A stretch of 32,150 nt of DNA from a virus. Shown in pieces: positions 1 to 6,329 of the stretch. The translations under genes were made by a program, and so were the position numbers. Below the pieces are notes generated by a model that saw only the letters and a list, made by a program, of their open reading frames with translations, had not been told where the DNA came from and did not search any database. The stretch's first letter is position 1. Each line of letters opens with the position of its first letter. The DNA is taken from the IMG/VR virus record IMGVR_UViG_3300013306_000044, positions 1 through 32,150 of that record; one strand, written 5' to 3'.

Positions 1-22
1 GCCCAGTCTGTGTACGGTGCCA

Positions 23-196
23 TCACAGATCAGTCCCTTCAACGTCATTGATTGCCGAGGCGATGGCGTCCACTACGTCTTCGCCGTCCAGGTAGTCCTC
101 GCTGTCGCCAGCGCGGTAGTTGGCCACGATGGTCTTGATGGTGGTCAGAAGCTCGCGGTTCACCGCGTCATCCCAAGGCCCGAACCGCTGCGCCAT
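23..196 (-). CDS. Small hypothetical protein (57 aa)
   Basis: The function is not recognised. The start is ATG at 196-194, preceded on the minus strand by GGAGGG seven bases upstream. That site sits just inside the end of the upstream gene, whose stop codon is only two bases before this start, so the two are co-transcribed and probably translationally coupled. The protein is acidic in its second half (motif DYLDGEDVVDAI) and looks like a small soluble helical protein with no membrane segment. A longer reading in this frame extends to 454 but overlaps the better-supported upstream gene and is arginine/glycine-rich, typical of a shadow frame. It is the last gene of the leftward unit visible here; the unit may continue outside the window. 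Confidence 0.6.
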   Translation of the reverse strand: MAQRFGPWDDAVNRELLTTIKTIVANYRAGDSEDYLDGEDVVDAIASAINDVEGTDL

Positions 197-198
197 CT

Positions 199-555
199 CT
201 ACAGCCCTCCCTGATCCACGATGGCTGCAACCTTGTAGTCCCAGTCGATGCCGGCGTCCTTGCAGTCCTTGTTCTGCCCTGCGGCGTAGTCGATGGCATC
301 CTGCTGCTTCTCGAACGGCGAGATGAAATCGCCATCCCGGTCCACGACGCAGTAGCCGTAGACGATCAGCTCCTCGTCCTCCTCGGCCTTGGGCTGCTCC
401 ACTGCGAGGACCAGCCCTGTCTCGAACTCGCCCAGCGGGTGTTCCTTGACCCACTGCGTCAGCGTGTCCTGGCAGAAGTCCTTGGGGCCGGAGGCGATGA
501 GGGTGAGCCTCGGCGGGACCGAGGACTGGATGGCTGCGCGGTGTGTGTTGCTCAT
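199..555 (-). CDS. Hypothetical protein (118 aa)
   Basis: The function is unknown. The start ATG at 555-553 has an AGGGAG ribosome site five to six bases upstream. The protein has a mixed alpha/beta pattern with an acidic mid-region (KAEEDEELIVYGYCVVDRDG) followed by a segment that looks like a short beta-hairpin plus helix (SPFEKQQDAIDYAAGQNK). There is no signal peptide or membrane helix. It is the first gene of a two-gene leftward unit with the 57-aa gene, separated from the next leftward gene upstream by a strong hairpin terminator (678-721). Small proteins of this kind are common in actinophage accessory regions. Confidence 0.65.
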   Translation of the reverse strand: MSNTHRAAIQSSVPPRLTLIASGPKDFCQDTLTQWVKEHPLGEFETGLVLAVEQPKAEEDEELIVYGYCVVDRDGDFISPFEKQQDAIDYAAGQNKDCKDAGIDWDYKVAAIVDQGGL

Positions 556-677
556 TGGGTGCTCCCTGCTCGATGTGGTTGGTGGTGCCTTACCTCAGAC
601 AGTACACTCGCCCACGAGGGTGTGCAAGCTTTATTTTTTCGGTCCCGGTGTACCAACCTAGTGAGGCGCAGACAAAG

Positions 678-721
678 AGAAGCCCGCCAGCTGGTCTCTG
701 GGTGCCAGCGGGCGGGCTTCT
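678..721 (-). terminator. Intrinsic terminator for the leftward unit ending at 741
   Basis: An 11-bp arm (AGAAGCCCGCC, 678-688) pairs with 711-721. A single mismatch follows, then five more pairs (GCTGG/CCAGC) around a 10-nt loop. On the minus strand it is followed by a U-rich run (CTTTGTC after the TTCT of the stem). It lies 19 bases beyond the stop of the 217-aa gene and separates it from the 118-aa gene. Confidence 0.75.
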
Positions 722-740
722 CGGTATGTGGGGCTTGCTG

Positions 741-1394
741 TCAGGAGGCTGCCTCCAACCTCGCCATCAACAGGTCTGCCTGCTTGCTGATGAGCTCCGG
801 GTCCGTGGAGTCGTAGAAGGCCTTGTCGCCGTCCAGGAACTCGTTCTGCGGGCCGCAGATGAACCAGACACCGCCCCGACGCTCGCGCCGGACCAGTGTG
901 AGGTCATCGGAGATGTACCAGCCGGCAAGCTCGGGGTCCGAGTCCCGCAGCCACTTGACGTGGCCGAAGGCTGGCTGCTGGGCCTGAGCTGCTGCCTTGC
1001 GTTTCGATGCAGACTTCAGCAGCTCGACCGAGCTGTTCTCGTTCACGGTCTCGGGCAGCCGGCCCTCGGCGGCGAGGCGCTTGCGCAGGTCGTATATCCA
1101 GACCGTGTTGCGCGAGCCCAGCTGCCGTAGGACTTCCTGGCCGGACCAGCCGAGGCCTCCCTTGTCTTCGCTGGCCATGGCGTCCATGACGGCCCTGTCG
1201 CGGGCCTCCTGGAGCTCCTTTTTGTCCTTGGACCACTTATCAGCGAAGCTGGTGTTGAGGTTGATGTTCTCCAGCCGCAGGCGCTCTATCTCTGCGTTGT
1301 TTGCCTCAATCTGCTGGTCAACTGCCTTACGTGCTTTTGCTCTGTCAGCGGCGAACCCCCTCCACCTGTTGTGTAACTCGATCATGGTGCTCAT
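741..1394 (-). CDS. Coiled-coil protein with possible HTH (217 aa)
   Basis: Not a family I can name. Residues about 15-75 are a charged, heptad-like helix (a coiled coil). Residues 85-106 (GQEVLRQLGSRNTVWIYDLR) could form a helix-turn-helix, which would make a DNA-binding role possible. Residues 145-195 look beta-rich (GWYISDDLTLVRRE, GGVWFICGP). The start at 1394 is preceded by AGGAG eight bases upstream; a second ATG three codons in is less well placed. It is transcribed leftward alone, with a candidate -35/-10 pair at 1501-1528 and the 678-721 hairpin downstream. A DNA-binding protein next to a divergent control region would suit a phage regulator, but that is inference. Confidence 0.65.
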   Translation of the reverse strand: MSTMIELHNRWRGFAADRAKARKAVDQQIEANNAEIERLRLENINLNTSFADKWSKDKKELQEARDRAVMDAMASEDKGGLGWSGQEVLRQLGSRNTVWIYDLRKRLAAEGRLPETVNENSSVELLKSASKRKAAAQAQQPAFGHVKWLRDSDPELAGWYISDDLTLVRRERRGGVWFICGPQNEFLDGDKAFYDSTDPELISKQADLLMARLEAAS

Positions 1395-1500
1395 GCGAAC
1401 GGCTCCTTGTATCTGGTTGTGTGTGTGTGTGTGGTTACTCCTTGGTAGTGCTGTGTGTAGATACTTTCACAGCCGCACCAACTTATCAATGGTTTTCGCC

Positions 1501-1528
1501 ATTTCTAAATTAATATGGGCTGTGTCAA
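1501..1528 (-). promoter_or_regulatory. Candidate leftward promoter
   Basis: On the minus strand there is a perfect TTGACA (1528-1523). It is followed after 15-16 bases by TAGAAA or AGAAAT (1507-1501). It lies upstream of the 217-aa gene, in an AT-rich stretch of otherwise gene-free sequence between 1395 and 1594. The stretch also carries a (GT)n run near 1416-1431. The spacing is slightly short for a standard promoter. Confidence 0.4.
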
Positions 1529-1594
1529 TCCGTTTCATGGATAAGTAATCGGTTTTTTGCGGTTCCGTCGAATTTTTCAAGGGGGGTGTGCCTC

Positions 1595-1852
1595 CTAGTG
1601 AACGCCGCACTGCATGGTCTGGGCCATCTGGGCGTCGGAGAAACCGGCCTTTGAAGCCTTGCCCATTGCCTCATAGAGCACGGACTGCGCCTCGTAGAAC
1701 AGAGGGTTGTACTGCTCGGTGACTTTGACCCGGGCCGCGTCCATGGCCTCTCCGTACTCTGCCTGCACCTTCTCGAAGGCCTTGTGTGCCCGGTCCAGGT
1801 TGAGCAGGACGTTCTCATCCTGGACGGAGAAATCCGCCACCTCGCCGCTCAT
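1595..1852 (-). CDS. Hypothetical protein (85 aa)
   Basis: The function is unknown. It is predicted almost entirely helical, with alternating charged and alanine-rich segments (DRAHKAFEKVQAEYGEAMDA) and no membrane segment. Its ATG at 1852-1850 overlaps the TGA of the upstream gene in the ATGA arrangement, so the two are translationally coupled. It is the second and last gene of the leftward unit that starts at 2232. A longer frame at 1525-1818 on the same strand is a shadow. Confidence 0.65.
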   Translation of the reverse strand: MSGEVADFSVQDENVLLNLDRAHKAFEKVQAEYGEAMDAARVKVTEQYNPLFYEAQSVLYEAMGKASKAGFSDAQMAQTMQCGVH

Positions 1853-2232
1853 GCGCTGGCCACCTTCCGAATTGCCGAGCTGAGTGCATCGGAGAGCGGG
1901 GTGAAGTCGATGTCGTAGATGGCCTCCTCGGGCACACCCGATCGGAAGGCGAGGAATGCTGCGGCCTCCAGCTCGGCAGCCATTTCCTCCTCCTGTGTGG
2001 CCCAGCTCCTGCGGTCGGCCTCCTGCTTGTGGATCAGGGCCAGCCTACGGATCATCATGTCGTCAGCCAGTGCGTGCAAGTCCTGGACGATGATGCTGTG
2101 GCCGGCGTCCGGGCCGTCCGTGTTGTTCTGGGCCTGCAACTCGGCCTTCACATCCTGCTGCAACTGCTCGACGCTGGCGGTCTGGTAGCTCCCCCGCCGC
2201 CGGCTGTTGATGTCTACTACGCTCGCGGTCAT
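1849..2232 (-). CDS. Hypothetical helical protein (127 aa)
   Basis: The function is unknown. The start at ATG 2232-2230 has AGGAG five to six bases upstream. An upstream extension of the open frame to 2517 would run through the operator palindromes and a GC-rich hairpin, and is rejected. The protein is rich in Q/E/A helices (QLQQDVKAELQAQ, TQEEEMAAELEAAAFLAF) with an acidic C-terminal third (EEAIYDIDFTPLSD). It is the first gene of the leftward unit facing the divergent control region. Genes in this position in temperate phages often belong to the lysogeny-side transcript, but no HTH is visible here. Confidence 0.65.
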   Translation of the reverse strand: MTASVVDINSRRRGSYQTASVEQLQQDVKAELQAQNNTDGPDAGHSIIVQDLHALADDMMIRRLALIHKQEADRRSWATQEEEMAAELEAAAFLAFRSGVPEEAIYDIDFTPLSDALSSAIRKVASA

Positions 2233-2440
2233 TGAGACTCCTCGTGCTCGATGTGGATTGTCCCTGTAGCTTGCCACAGAAAAATACCTGCGTACATACC
2301 TATGAACAACATTCTTGTGATTCGAGTAGTGGCTACCTGGCCGGAATCGCCCGGAAATCGCCCCACATTTTTGCCGGCGGGGGTTCTTTACCCCCCTGGA
2401 GCCCTTCGGCGCCGGCGGGCTCCGGGCCGGCCGCCGGCCC

Positions 2441-2519
2441 TCGGTTGAAGCTTCAACCGAAATCGGGGCGATGGTTGAAGCTTCAACCCTCGCCGGCGCA
2501 CTTCGTTGAATCTTCAAGT
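2441..2519. promoter_or_regulatory. Three phased operator-like palindromes
   Basis: Site 1 (2443-2458) is the perfect palindrome GGTTGAAGCTTCAACC, extending to 20 bp at 2441-2460. Site 2 (2473-2488) is the identical 16-mer. Site 3 (2504-2519) keeps the core TTGAA-N2-TTCAA with diverged flanks. The centres are 30 and 31 bp apart, close to three helical turns, so dimers bound at all three would lie on one face of the DNA. Repressor operators in temperate phages are often arranged this way. No cognate repressor can be assigned from this window. Confidence 0.7.
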
Positions 2520-2608
2520 AAAGGCCTGCCTAATACCCACCTGGGATACCCGCGCGAATCTTTATGCACATGCGCGCAGTTGTGTAGGTAATTCGGTAAA
2601 ACTGCGTA

Positions 2609-2636
2609 TTGACATAGATAAAGCAGTGCATAACAG
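2609..2636 (+). promoter_or_regulatory. Candidate rightward early promoter
   Basis: A perfect TTGACA at 2609-2614 is followed by a 16-base spacer and TAACAG (2631-2636); CATAAC at 2629-2634 is an alternative. It lies about 90 bases downstream of the last operator site and 47 bases before the first rightward ATG at 2683. Confidence 0.45.
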
Positions 2637-2682
2637 TGGTCCCTACAACCACACGCGCAAACACAGGAAGCAGGAAAACAGA

Positions 2683-2856
2683 ATGTCTTTTCTCTCACTT
2701 GGCAAGACTCCCCAAGCTCCCGTTGTCGAAGCTGCAGATATGCACTGCGCTGCAGCATGGGGGATGACAGCTGCAGAATGGCAGTCGCTGACTGATCTGC
2801 AGCGTGTGGACTATCGGGACCGCGTGGCACACGCTCCCAATCTCCGCAGGGCATGA
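2683..2856 (+). CDS. Small hypothetical phage protein (57 aa)
   Basis: This is the first gene of the rightward unit. An upstream in-frame ATG at 2506 would start inside the third operator, so I take ATG 2683, which follows AGGAAGCAGGAAAACAG. The C-terminal half (AEWQSLTDLQRVDYRDRVAH) looks like a short helical domain of a type often seen repeated in small actinophage proteins. The function is unknown. Its TGA overlaps the ATG of the next micro-gene. The coding sequence is dense in CTGCAG words (2732, 2750, 2771, 2797), as is the whole block to about 6020. Confidence 0.6.
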   Translation: MSFLSLGKTPQAPVVEAADMHCAAAWGMTAAEWQSLTDLQRVDYRDRVAHAPNLRRA

Positions 2857-2996
2857 ACAGGGCCGCAGTCGAGCGCGCAGCAGCGCGCGACTATTGGAAC
2901 AGCCCACAGGTTGCCAGAATGTGCAGGCGCCTCGACTACCTACTAGCCTTCAGTGCAGCAGCTGCACTGATGGTGCTTGGATCACTGAATTTCTAA
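2853..2996 (+). CDS. Small single-pass membrane protein (47 aa)
   Basis: It starts at ATG 2853 in an ATGA overlap with the upstream stop and ends with TAA at 2994-2996. Residues 1-27 are positively charged and amphipathic (RAAVERAAARDYW, ending in RMCRRLD). Residues 28-47 are hydrophobic (LLAFSAAAALMVLGSL), giving a single membrane helix with a basic N-terminal side, expected cytoplasmic. The function is unknown. Tight coupling to the gene before it and the downstream gene 17 bases away make it likely to be translated. Small one-helix proteins in early actinophage regions are sometimes membrane-acting or exclusion factors, but nothing here proves that. Confidence 0.5.
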   Translation: MNRAAVERAAARDYWNSPQVARMCRRLDYLLAFSAAAALMVLGSLNF

Positions 2997-3013
2997 ACTG
3001 AAGGGCCGCAGCC

Positions 3014-3826
3014 ATGAATGATCTAACCAATATCGCAGTTGTTACCACTGACGAAGACTTTTCGGAACTGTACTGCAGCACCTGCGCAGCTGAACTGTTC
3101 ACAGGCGCCGCGAATAAGGAAGTGACGCCGCGCTACACATGGGAAGACAACGGGACAGACTCCCCGAACCACTGCCCAGAATGCGGCGTGCTGCTCGAAG
3201 AAGACCTAACCGATTTTGGCTATGACTACGTGCGCGAAGCAGTCCTAGAGCAGCTGCAGGAAGGCAACACGCTTGCACTCGATTCTGATTCTCCCGTGGG
3301 AGAGTGGCACGCACGCTGGGGAAGTGAGATAAACAACGGGGAAGACACTGACGAAATTCTCGACGCTGCAGCCGTGCTGCAGGGATACCTAGAGTGTCTG
3401 GTCTGGACAGGCACGCTCGACTTCATGACAGGGACCGCTGAACATGGCGGGGAGTGCCTGACTTCTGACGGCGTGCTCGATTCTGTGCTCGATGTCGAGT
3501 CACTGCGCGCTGACATAGTGGAGTCTGCCACTGCTGATGTTGACAACTTCCTAGAGCAGGTGGGGGAGTACCTGAAATACTGGGAACTTCCCGAATCACT
3601 GACAGCTTCGCAGCTTGGGCATGACTTCTGTCTCACACGGAACCATCACGGCGCCGGATTTTGGGACCGTGGTTATGGGGAGCTGGGAGCCTGGCTTACC
3701 CGCGTGTCGGAGGCCATGGGGAGTCAGTCACTCTATGGCGCCGTTGTGATGCTCGACGCGCGCAGTGAGTCACTCGAAAACTCGAATCTCGACCTTTCGA
3801 CTCTGACGTATCACTTGGAAGGCTAG
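3014..3826 (+). CDS. Hypothetical phage protein with N-terminal zinc-binding cysteines (270 aa)
   Basis: The start ATG 3014 is preceded by AAGGG ten bases upstream. The N-terminal part has two Cys pairs (CSTC near residue 21 and CPEC near residue 54), consistent with a four-cysteine zinc site. The middle is acidic. The C-terminal part carries a segment I associate with a widespread but uncharacterised phage protein family: GHDFCLTRNHHGAGFWDRG followed by an aromatic/glycine-rich tail. In that family the segment often occurs alone as a short protein; here it is attached to the zinc-binding N-terminus. The biochemical role is unknown. It is the largest gene in the 2683-5670 block. Confidence 0.65.
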   Translation: MNDLTNIAVVTTDEDFSELYCSTCAAELFTGAANKEVTPRYTWEDNGTDSPNHCPECGVLLEEDLTDFGYDYVREAVLEQLQEGNTLALDSDSPVGEWHARWGSEINNGEDTDEILDAAAVLQGYLECLVWTGTLDFMTGTAEHGGECLTSDGVLDSVLDVESLRADIVESATADVDNFLEQVGEYLKYWELPESLTASQLGHDFCLTRNHHGAGFWDRGYGELGAWLTRVSEAMGSQSLYGAVVMLDARSESLENSNLDLSTLTYHLEG

Positions 3827-3829
3827 AAC

Positions 3830-3904
3830 ATGCTTCCTAAGCTGCGTCATGTGGCCATGGCCTGTATTGCTGTCATCCTGTTTATGGCGCCGCTGATGGC
3901 CTAG
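3830..3904 (+). CDS. Possible membrane micro-peptide (24 aa)
   Basis: ATG 3830 follows GGAAGG by seven bases and lies just after the stop of the 270-aa gene. The 24-residue product has a short basic start (LPKLRH) and an uninterrupted hydrophobic stretch (ACIAVILFMAPLMA). This fits a very small membrane peptide or a signal-like leader. It is followed at once by a strong terminator (3927-3969). The placement and ribosome site support translation; its size makes the call uncertain. Confidence 0.35.
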   Translation: MLPKLRHVAMACIAVILFMAPLMA

Positions 3905-3926
3905 ACAGCTCCCTAACACTCCCCAC

Positions 3927-3969
3927 TTTTGGGCCCTGGTCATCTCCGACTAGGGCCCAAAATTTTTTT
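3927..3969 (+). terminator. Strong intrinsic terminator
   Basis: A perfect 11-bp stem (TTTTGGGCCCT at 3927-3937 with 3952-3962), a 14-nt loop, and a run of seven T at 3963-3969. It ends the first rightward unit that began at 2683. Confidence 0.85.
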
Positions 3970-4031
3970 AAGCACCTGCGCCGGCGCAGTCACCAAAAAA
4001 ATTTTTTGAGCCTGTTTTTGGGAAAAGTGGT

Positions 4032-4055
4032 TACACACTCGCCTAAAAGTGTGTA
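4032..4055. promoter_or_regulatory. 8-bp dyad, candidate operator/promoter
   Basis: TACACACT (4032-4039) and AGTGTGTA (4048-4055) form a perfect inverted repeat with an 8-bp spacer. It lies just upstream of the gene at 4099 and overlaps a possible -10 (TATTGT, 4054-4059). This is the expected position of a regulated promoter for the second rightward unit, after the 3927-3969 terminator. Confidence 0.4.
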
Positions 4056-4098
4056 TTGTCTTGCTTAGAGACAGCAGGCATGAAATAGGGAGCACACA

Positions 4099-4341
4099 AT
4101 GAATGCAGAGCAGGCCTTGAAAATCACGCTCGATACCATCAAGCTCGACGCCGTGCTTTTGGGGGAGCCTGTCAGCCTGAACAGAGTAACGTTTTGGTTG
4201 TCTGAGATTCGTTTTGGCATCAAGTGGACAGGGCCCACTTGGTCCCACTGTGTGCCGCGCGACATCATCAAGACAGCTGCAGCTATCGCAGAATCGAACC
4301 ACACGGCGCGCGAACTGCTCGCACTGTCTGAAGGGAAGTAG
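4099..4341 (+). CDS. Hypothetical protein (80 aa)
   Basis: The function is unknown. ATG 4099 has GGGAG seven bases upstream. The protein is a mixed helix/strand type (ALKITLDTIKLDAV; SLNRVTFWLSEIRFGIKW) with no membrane segment or Cys pairs. It is the first gene of the second rightward accessory unit (4099-5670), five bases upstream of the next gene. Confidence 0.6.
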   Translation: MNAEQALKITLDTIKLDAVLLGEPVSLNRVTFWLSEIRFGIKWTGPTWSHCVPRDIIKTAAAIAESNHTARELLALSEGK

Positions 4342-4346
4342 AGACC

Positions 4347-4556
4347 ATGGCATCACTTGTCGAGCACGTCAGAGCACAGGCAGCACACTACGGACAGAAT
4401 GGCCTGATGATCCACATGATGGCGCAGCAGGCACTTCTGAAGGCAGGCAGGGAGCACAGAGTTTTGGACATCACGGAAGAAGACGCAGCCATCATTGACG
4501 CCGAACTCGAACGGCGCCTAGGTGGTAAGCGCGTCAACGGTAAGCGCGTCAACTGA
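4347..4556 (+). CDS. Hypothetical protein with duplicated C-terminal tail (69 aa)
   Basis: The function is unknown. It is mostly helical (AQQALLKAG; EEDAAIIDAELERRL) and ends in a duplicated five-residue tail, GKRVN twice, encoded by a perfect 15-bp tandem repeat (4524-4553). The basic tail could bind nucleic acid, or it could simply be a recent slippage duplication. ATG 4347 follows AGGGAA. It is separated by 49 bases from the next start, with no terminator between. Confidence 0.6.
   Translation: MASLVEHVRAQAAHYGQNGLMIHMMAQQALLKAGREHRVLDITEEDAAIIDAELERRLGGKRVNGKRVN
4524..4553 (+). repeat. 15-bp perfect tandem repeat in the 69-aa gene
   Basis: GGTAAGCGCGTCAAC occurs twice in direct tandem, in frame, immediately before the stop codon. 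It duplicates five residues (GKRVN). Confidence 0.9.
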
Positions 4557-4605
4557 CAACCACAGCACCAAACACCAAACACCAGACACAGGAGACTTAG
4601 ACATC

Positions 4606-5052
4606 ATGGCTACACTGCTCGAAACACACGGCGCCGTTATCACTCTCGACCTGCTCCCTATTGGACAGGATCACTCGCCCATGGCCTTCCTGCACAAGTA
4701 CCAGGGACAATCCGCAGACTACGCGCTGCAGCATGGCGGGTACGGCGTCGAGCAGCGCGAAAACGTCATTCGCGGGTATATGGACTACCTGACCATCAAG
4801 GGACGTCGAGGCTACGGCGTCAATGGCTGGGTTGTTCGTTCCATTGAGAACCTGCAGGCATTGAGCCTGCAGGGAGAACCAGACTTCACAGCAGATAGCT
4901 ATTTCACCGAAAGAATCGCGCAGCCTGCGCTAAAGGCCATTCGGGAAGCACTGAACTACACTGACGGCGCGCTGTCTGCCATCAATGGGGAGCTTGACAG
5001 CTGGGTAGGTATCTGCGCAGCACGTTTTGGACTCGACCTCGAAGACATCTAA
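4606..5052 (+). CDS. Hypothetical protein (148 aa)
   Basis: The function is unknown. I take ATG 4606, preceded by AGGAG eleven bases upstream. The in-frame earlier start at 4522 overlaps the preceding gene and yields a low-complexity Ser/Thr leader, so it is rejected. The protein has a beta-rich N-terminus (GAVITLDLLPIG), a Tyr/Gly-rich centre (YALQHGGYGVEQRENVIRGY) and a helical C-terminal part (ALKAIREALNYTDGALSAI). There is no recognisable catalytic motif. It is conserved in style with its neighbours (CTGCAG-rich coding) and lies 39 bases before the next start. Confidence 0.6.
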   Translation: MATLLETHGAVITLDLLPIGQDHSPMAFLHKYQGQSADYALQHGGYGVEQRENVIRGYMDYLTIKGRRGYGVNGWVVRSIENLQALSLQGEPDFTADSYFTERIAQPALKAIREALNYTDGALSAINGELDSWVGICAARFGLDLEDI

Positions 5053-5091
5053 CAACCCTCCACTCACCGGCACACAGGAAGGCCAAACACC

Positions 5092-5451
5092 ATGGCACAG
5101 CTTGGCAAGTACAGCAGCGACAAAGACAACATTCTTCACTTCATGGCTACTTCTGATTGGGCGAACGATTCATTCGGGAACGTCGAGGCGCCCACAGGGT
5201 ATGTGTGGAGAATGACCAACACAGTCGAAGACGTGCAGCTGTCCAACACTGAACTTACTTCCCTGATTGGGGAGCAGCTGCAGGCCTACAGCATCGAGGA
5301 TGGGCAGCAGTTCCGCAGCTCCCTGGTGGGCAACTTCCTAATTGCTGAAGACTCGCAGGGTTTTGTGTCTGTTACGGAGTATCCCACTGCGGCTCTGCTC
5401 GAACAGGCTTACGACTCCCTGCAGGCTATCTATGAAGATTGGGAAGGCTAG
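5092..5451 (+). CDS. Hypothetical protein (119 aa)
   Basis: The function is unknown. ATG 5092 follows AGGAAGG by nine bases. The protein is acidic, with tryptophans at residues 23 and 39 and a helical C-terminus (LLEQAYDSLQAIYEDWEG). It has no Cys pairs or membrane helices. It is followed after three bases by the 71-aa gene, so the two are coupled. Confidence 0.6.
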   Translation: MAQLGKYSSDKDNILHFMATSDWANDSFGNVEAPTGYVWRMTNTVEDVQLSNTELTSLIGEQLQAYSIEDGQQFRSSLVGNFLIAEDSQGFVSVTEYPTAALLEQAYDSLQAIYEDWEG

Positions 5452-5454
5452 GCC

Positions 5455-5670
5455 ATGGCGCAGAAAATCAAGGCAGGCTCCCGTGTGTGGGTAGGCACTG
5501 CAGCAGCCTCGACTGTGGGCCCTGTGGTTCGGGACCGCCAATATGCAGGGACCGTGCTACGGCAGAATCCTTATGAGACTGCTTACTACCCTGTGCGCCT
5601 CGACCTCGACGGCAGCACGCGCGTAGTCAACGACTCGATGCTTCACAGCATGGCGGCGCCTAGCGACTAG
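5455..5670 (+). CDS. Small hypothetical protein, possible beta-barrel (71 aa)
   Basis: The function is unknown. ATG 5455 follows GGAAGG by seven bases. The sequence alternates short strands and turns (SRVWVGTAAAS, YAGTVLRQN, YPVRLDLDGSTRVV), the pattern of a small SH3/KOW-like barrel that could bind nucleic acid or protein; this is inference from pattern only. It is the last gene before the strong terminator at 5699-5734. Confidence 0.6.
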   Translation: MAQKIKAGSRVWVGTAAASTVGPVVRDRQYAGTVLRQNPYETAYYPVRLDLDGSTRVVNDSMLHSMAAPSD

Positions 5671-5698
5671 CCAACAACCACACAGACAGCAACCACAC

Positions 5699-5734
5699 AG
5701 CAGCGCTCCCCCAATCAGGGGAGCGCTGCTTTTC
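5699..5734 (+). terminator. Intrinsic terminator
   Basis: A perfect 13-bp stem (AGCAGCGCTCCCC at 5699-5711 with 5718-5730), a 6-nt loop, then TTTC (5731-5734). It ends the 4099-5670 unit. Confidence 0.85.
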
Positions 5735-6143
5735 TGTGTGCCTGCCCTGCTGTCCCTGCTGCGGCCCTGGCCTGTGTCCCTGCTCCCGTGCTTGGCACTG
5801 TGCAGCGCGCGTGCTGCGGCGCCTGTGTGGACAGCTGCGGCGCCTCCCATCAAGGGGAGCGCAGGCAGCAGGGGAGCACGGGAACTGCTGCCCATGGGCA
5901 GGGCCGCGACTGCTGCGCAGGCCTTCACAGACATGCAGACAGGCTGACTGCCTGGGAGCCCATGGGGAGCCTGCAGGGCCCTTACACAGGCCACGCAGGG
6001 GAGCGCAGGGCAGGCCTGCAGGCGTGCTGCGGGAGCTCCCCACGCAGTCGCGCGTGTCGAATGTGGACATGTATTACAAAGACGCGAATGTGTTTCAGAT
6101 AGGCCTGTCTGTGTGAGTCATTGTCTAATTTCTACACACTGAT

Positions 6144-6161
6144 ACACACGTCAGCGTGTGT
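6144..6161. repeat. Short dyad ACACACG/CGTGTGT
   Basis: ACACACG (6144-6150) and CGTGTGT (6155-6161) form a perfect 7-bp inverted repeat with a 4-nt centre. It may be an operator or a hairpin in the non-coding stretch. Confidence 0.5.
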
Positions 6162-6210
6162 GGAGCAGTCGAGGGACCGAAAACAGGCCCAAGAGACTAA
6201 GACGCTGCGG

Positions 6211-6269
6211 AAACAGGGCACTTTTGCAACACATGTGTACTGAACGTTACATATCTCCCTGCCCTGTTT
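6211..6269. repeat. 10-bp inverted repeat enclosing a 10-bp palindrome
   Basis: AAACAGGGCA (6211-6220) and TGCCCTGTTT (6260-6269) are perfect inverted arms separated by 39 bp. The spacer contains the palindrome ACACATGTGT (6229-6238). A nested dyad of this size in a gene-free, A+T-richer patch suggests a protein-binding or origin-type site. Confidence 0.55.
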
Positions 6270-6303
6270 GTACTGCCCTTTGTACCGTGCCGGCAGGGCC
6301 CTG

Positions 6304-6329
6304 GGCATATGCGTATGCATGCATATGCC
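6304..6329. repeat. 9-bp AT-rich inverted repeat
   Basis: GGCATATGC (6304-6312) and GCATATGCC (6321-6329) are perfect inverted arms around the 8-bp centre GTATGCAT. It is the most A+T-rich dyad of the region. Confidence 0.6.

Larger units (their letters stand above)
2233..2682. other. Divergent intergenic control region (450 bp)
   Basis: There is no credible gene here. The region separates the leftward unit (start 2232) from the rightward unit (start 2683). It holds, left to right: a possible leftward promoter on the minus strand (TTGTTC and TATTTT, 17 bases apart, within about 2280-2310); a small G-run/C-run hairpin (2379-2395); a GC hairpin GGGCCGG/CCGGCCC (2424-2440); three operator-like palindromes (2443-2519); and a rightward TTGACA promoter (2609-2636). 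This is the layout of a phage transcription switch. Confidence 0.6.

Noticed and set aside
1467-1538. A 23-codon minus-strand frame (MKRIDTAHINLEM...) between two leftward genes
   Set aside because: The peptide looks plausible but has no ribosome site, and the frame overlaps the candidate -35/-10 pair of the downstream gene.
1849-2517. Extended 222-aa reading of the first leftward gene
   Set aside because: The extension runs through the operators and GC hairpin. A good ribosome site precedes the internal ATG at 2232.
5736-6116. Overlapping frames of 69-145 aa in the stretch after the 5699-5734 terminator, on both strands
   Set aside because: Translations are Cys/Arg/Pro-rich, starts lie in or beside the terminator without ribosome sites, and no frame is preferred.
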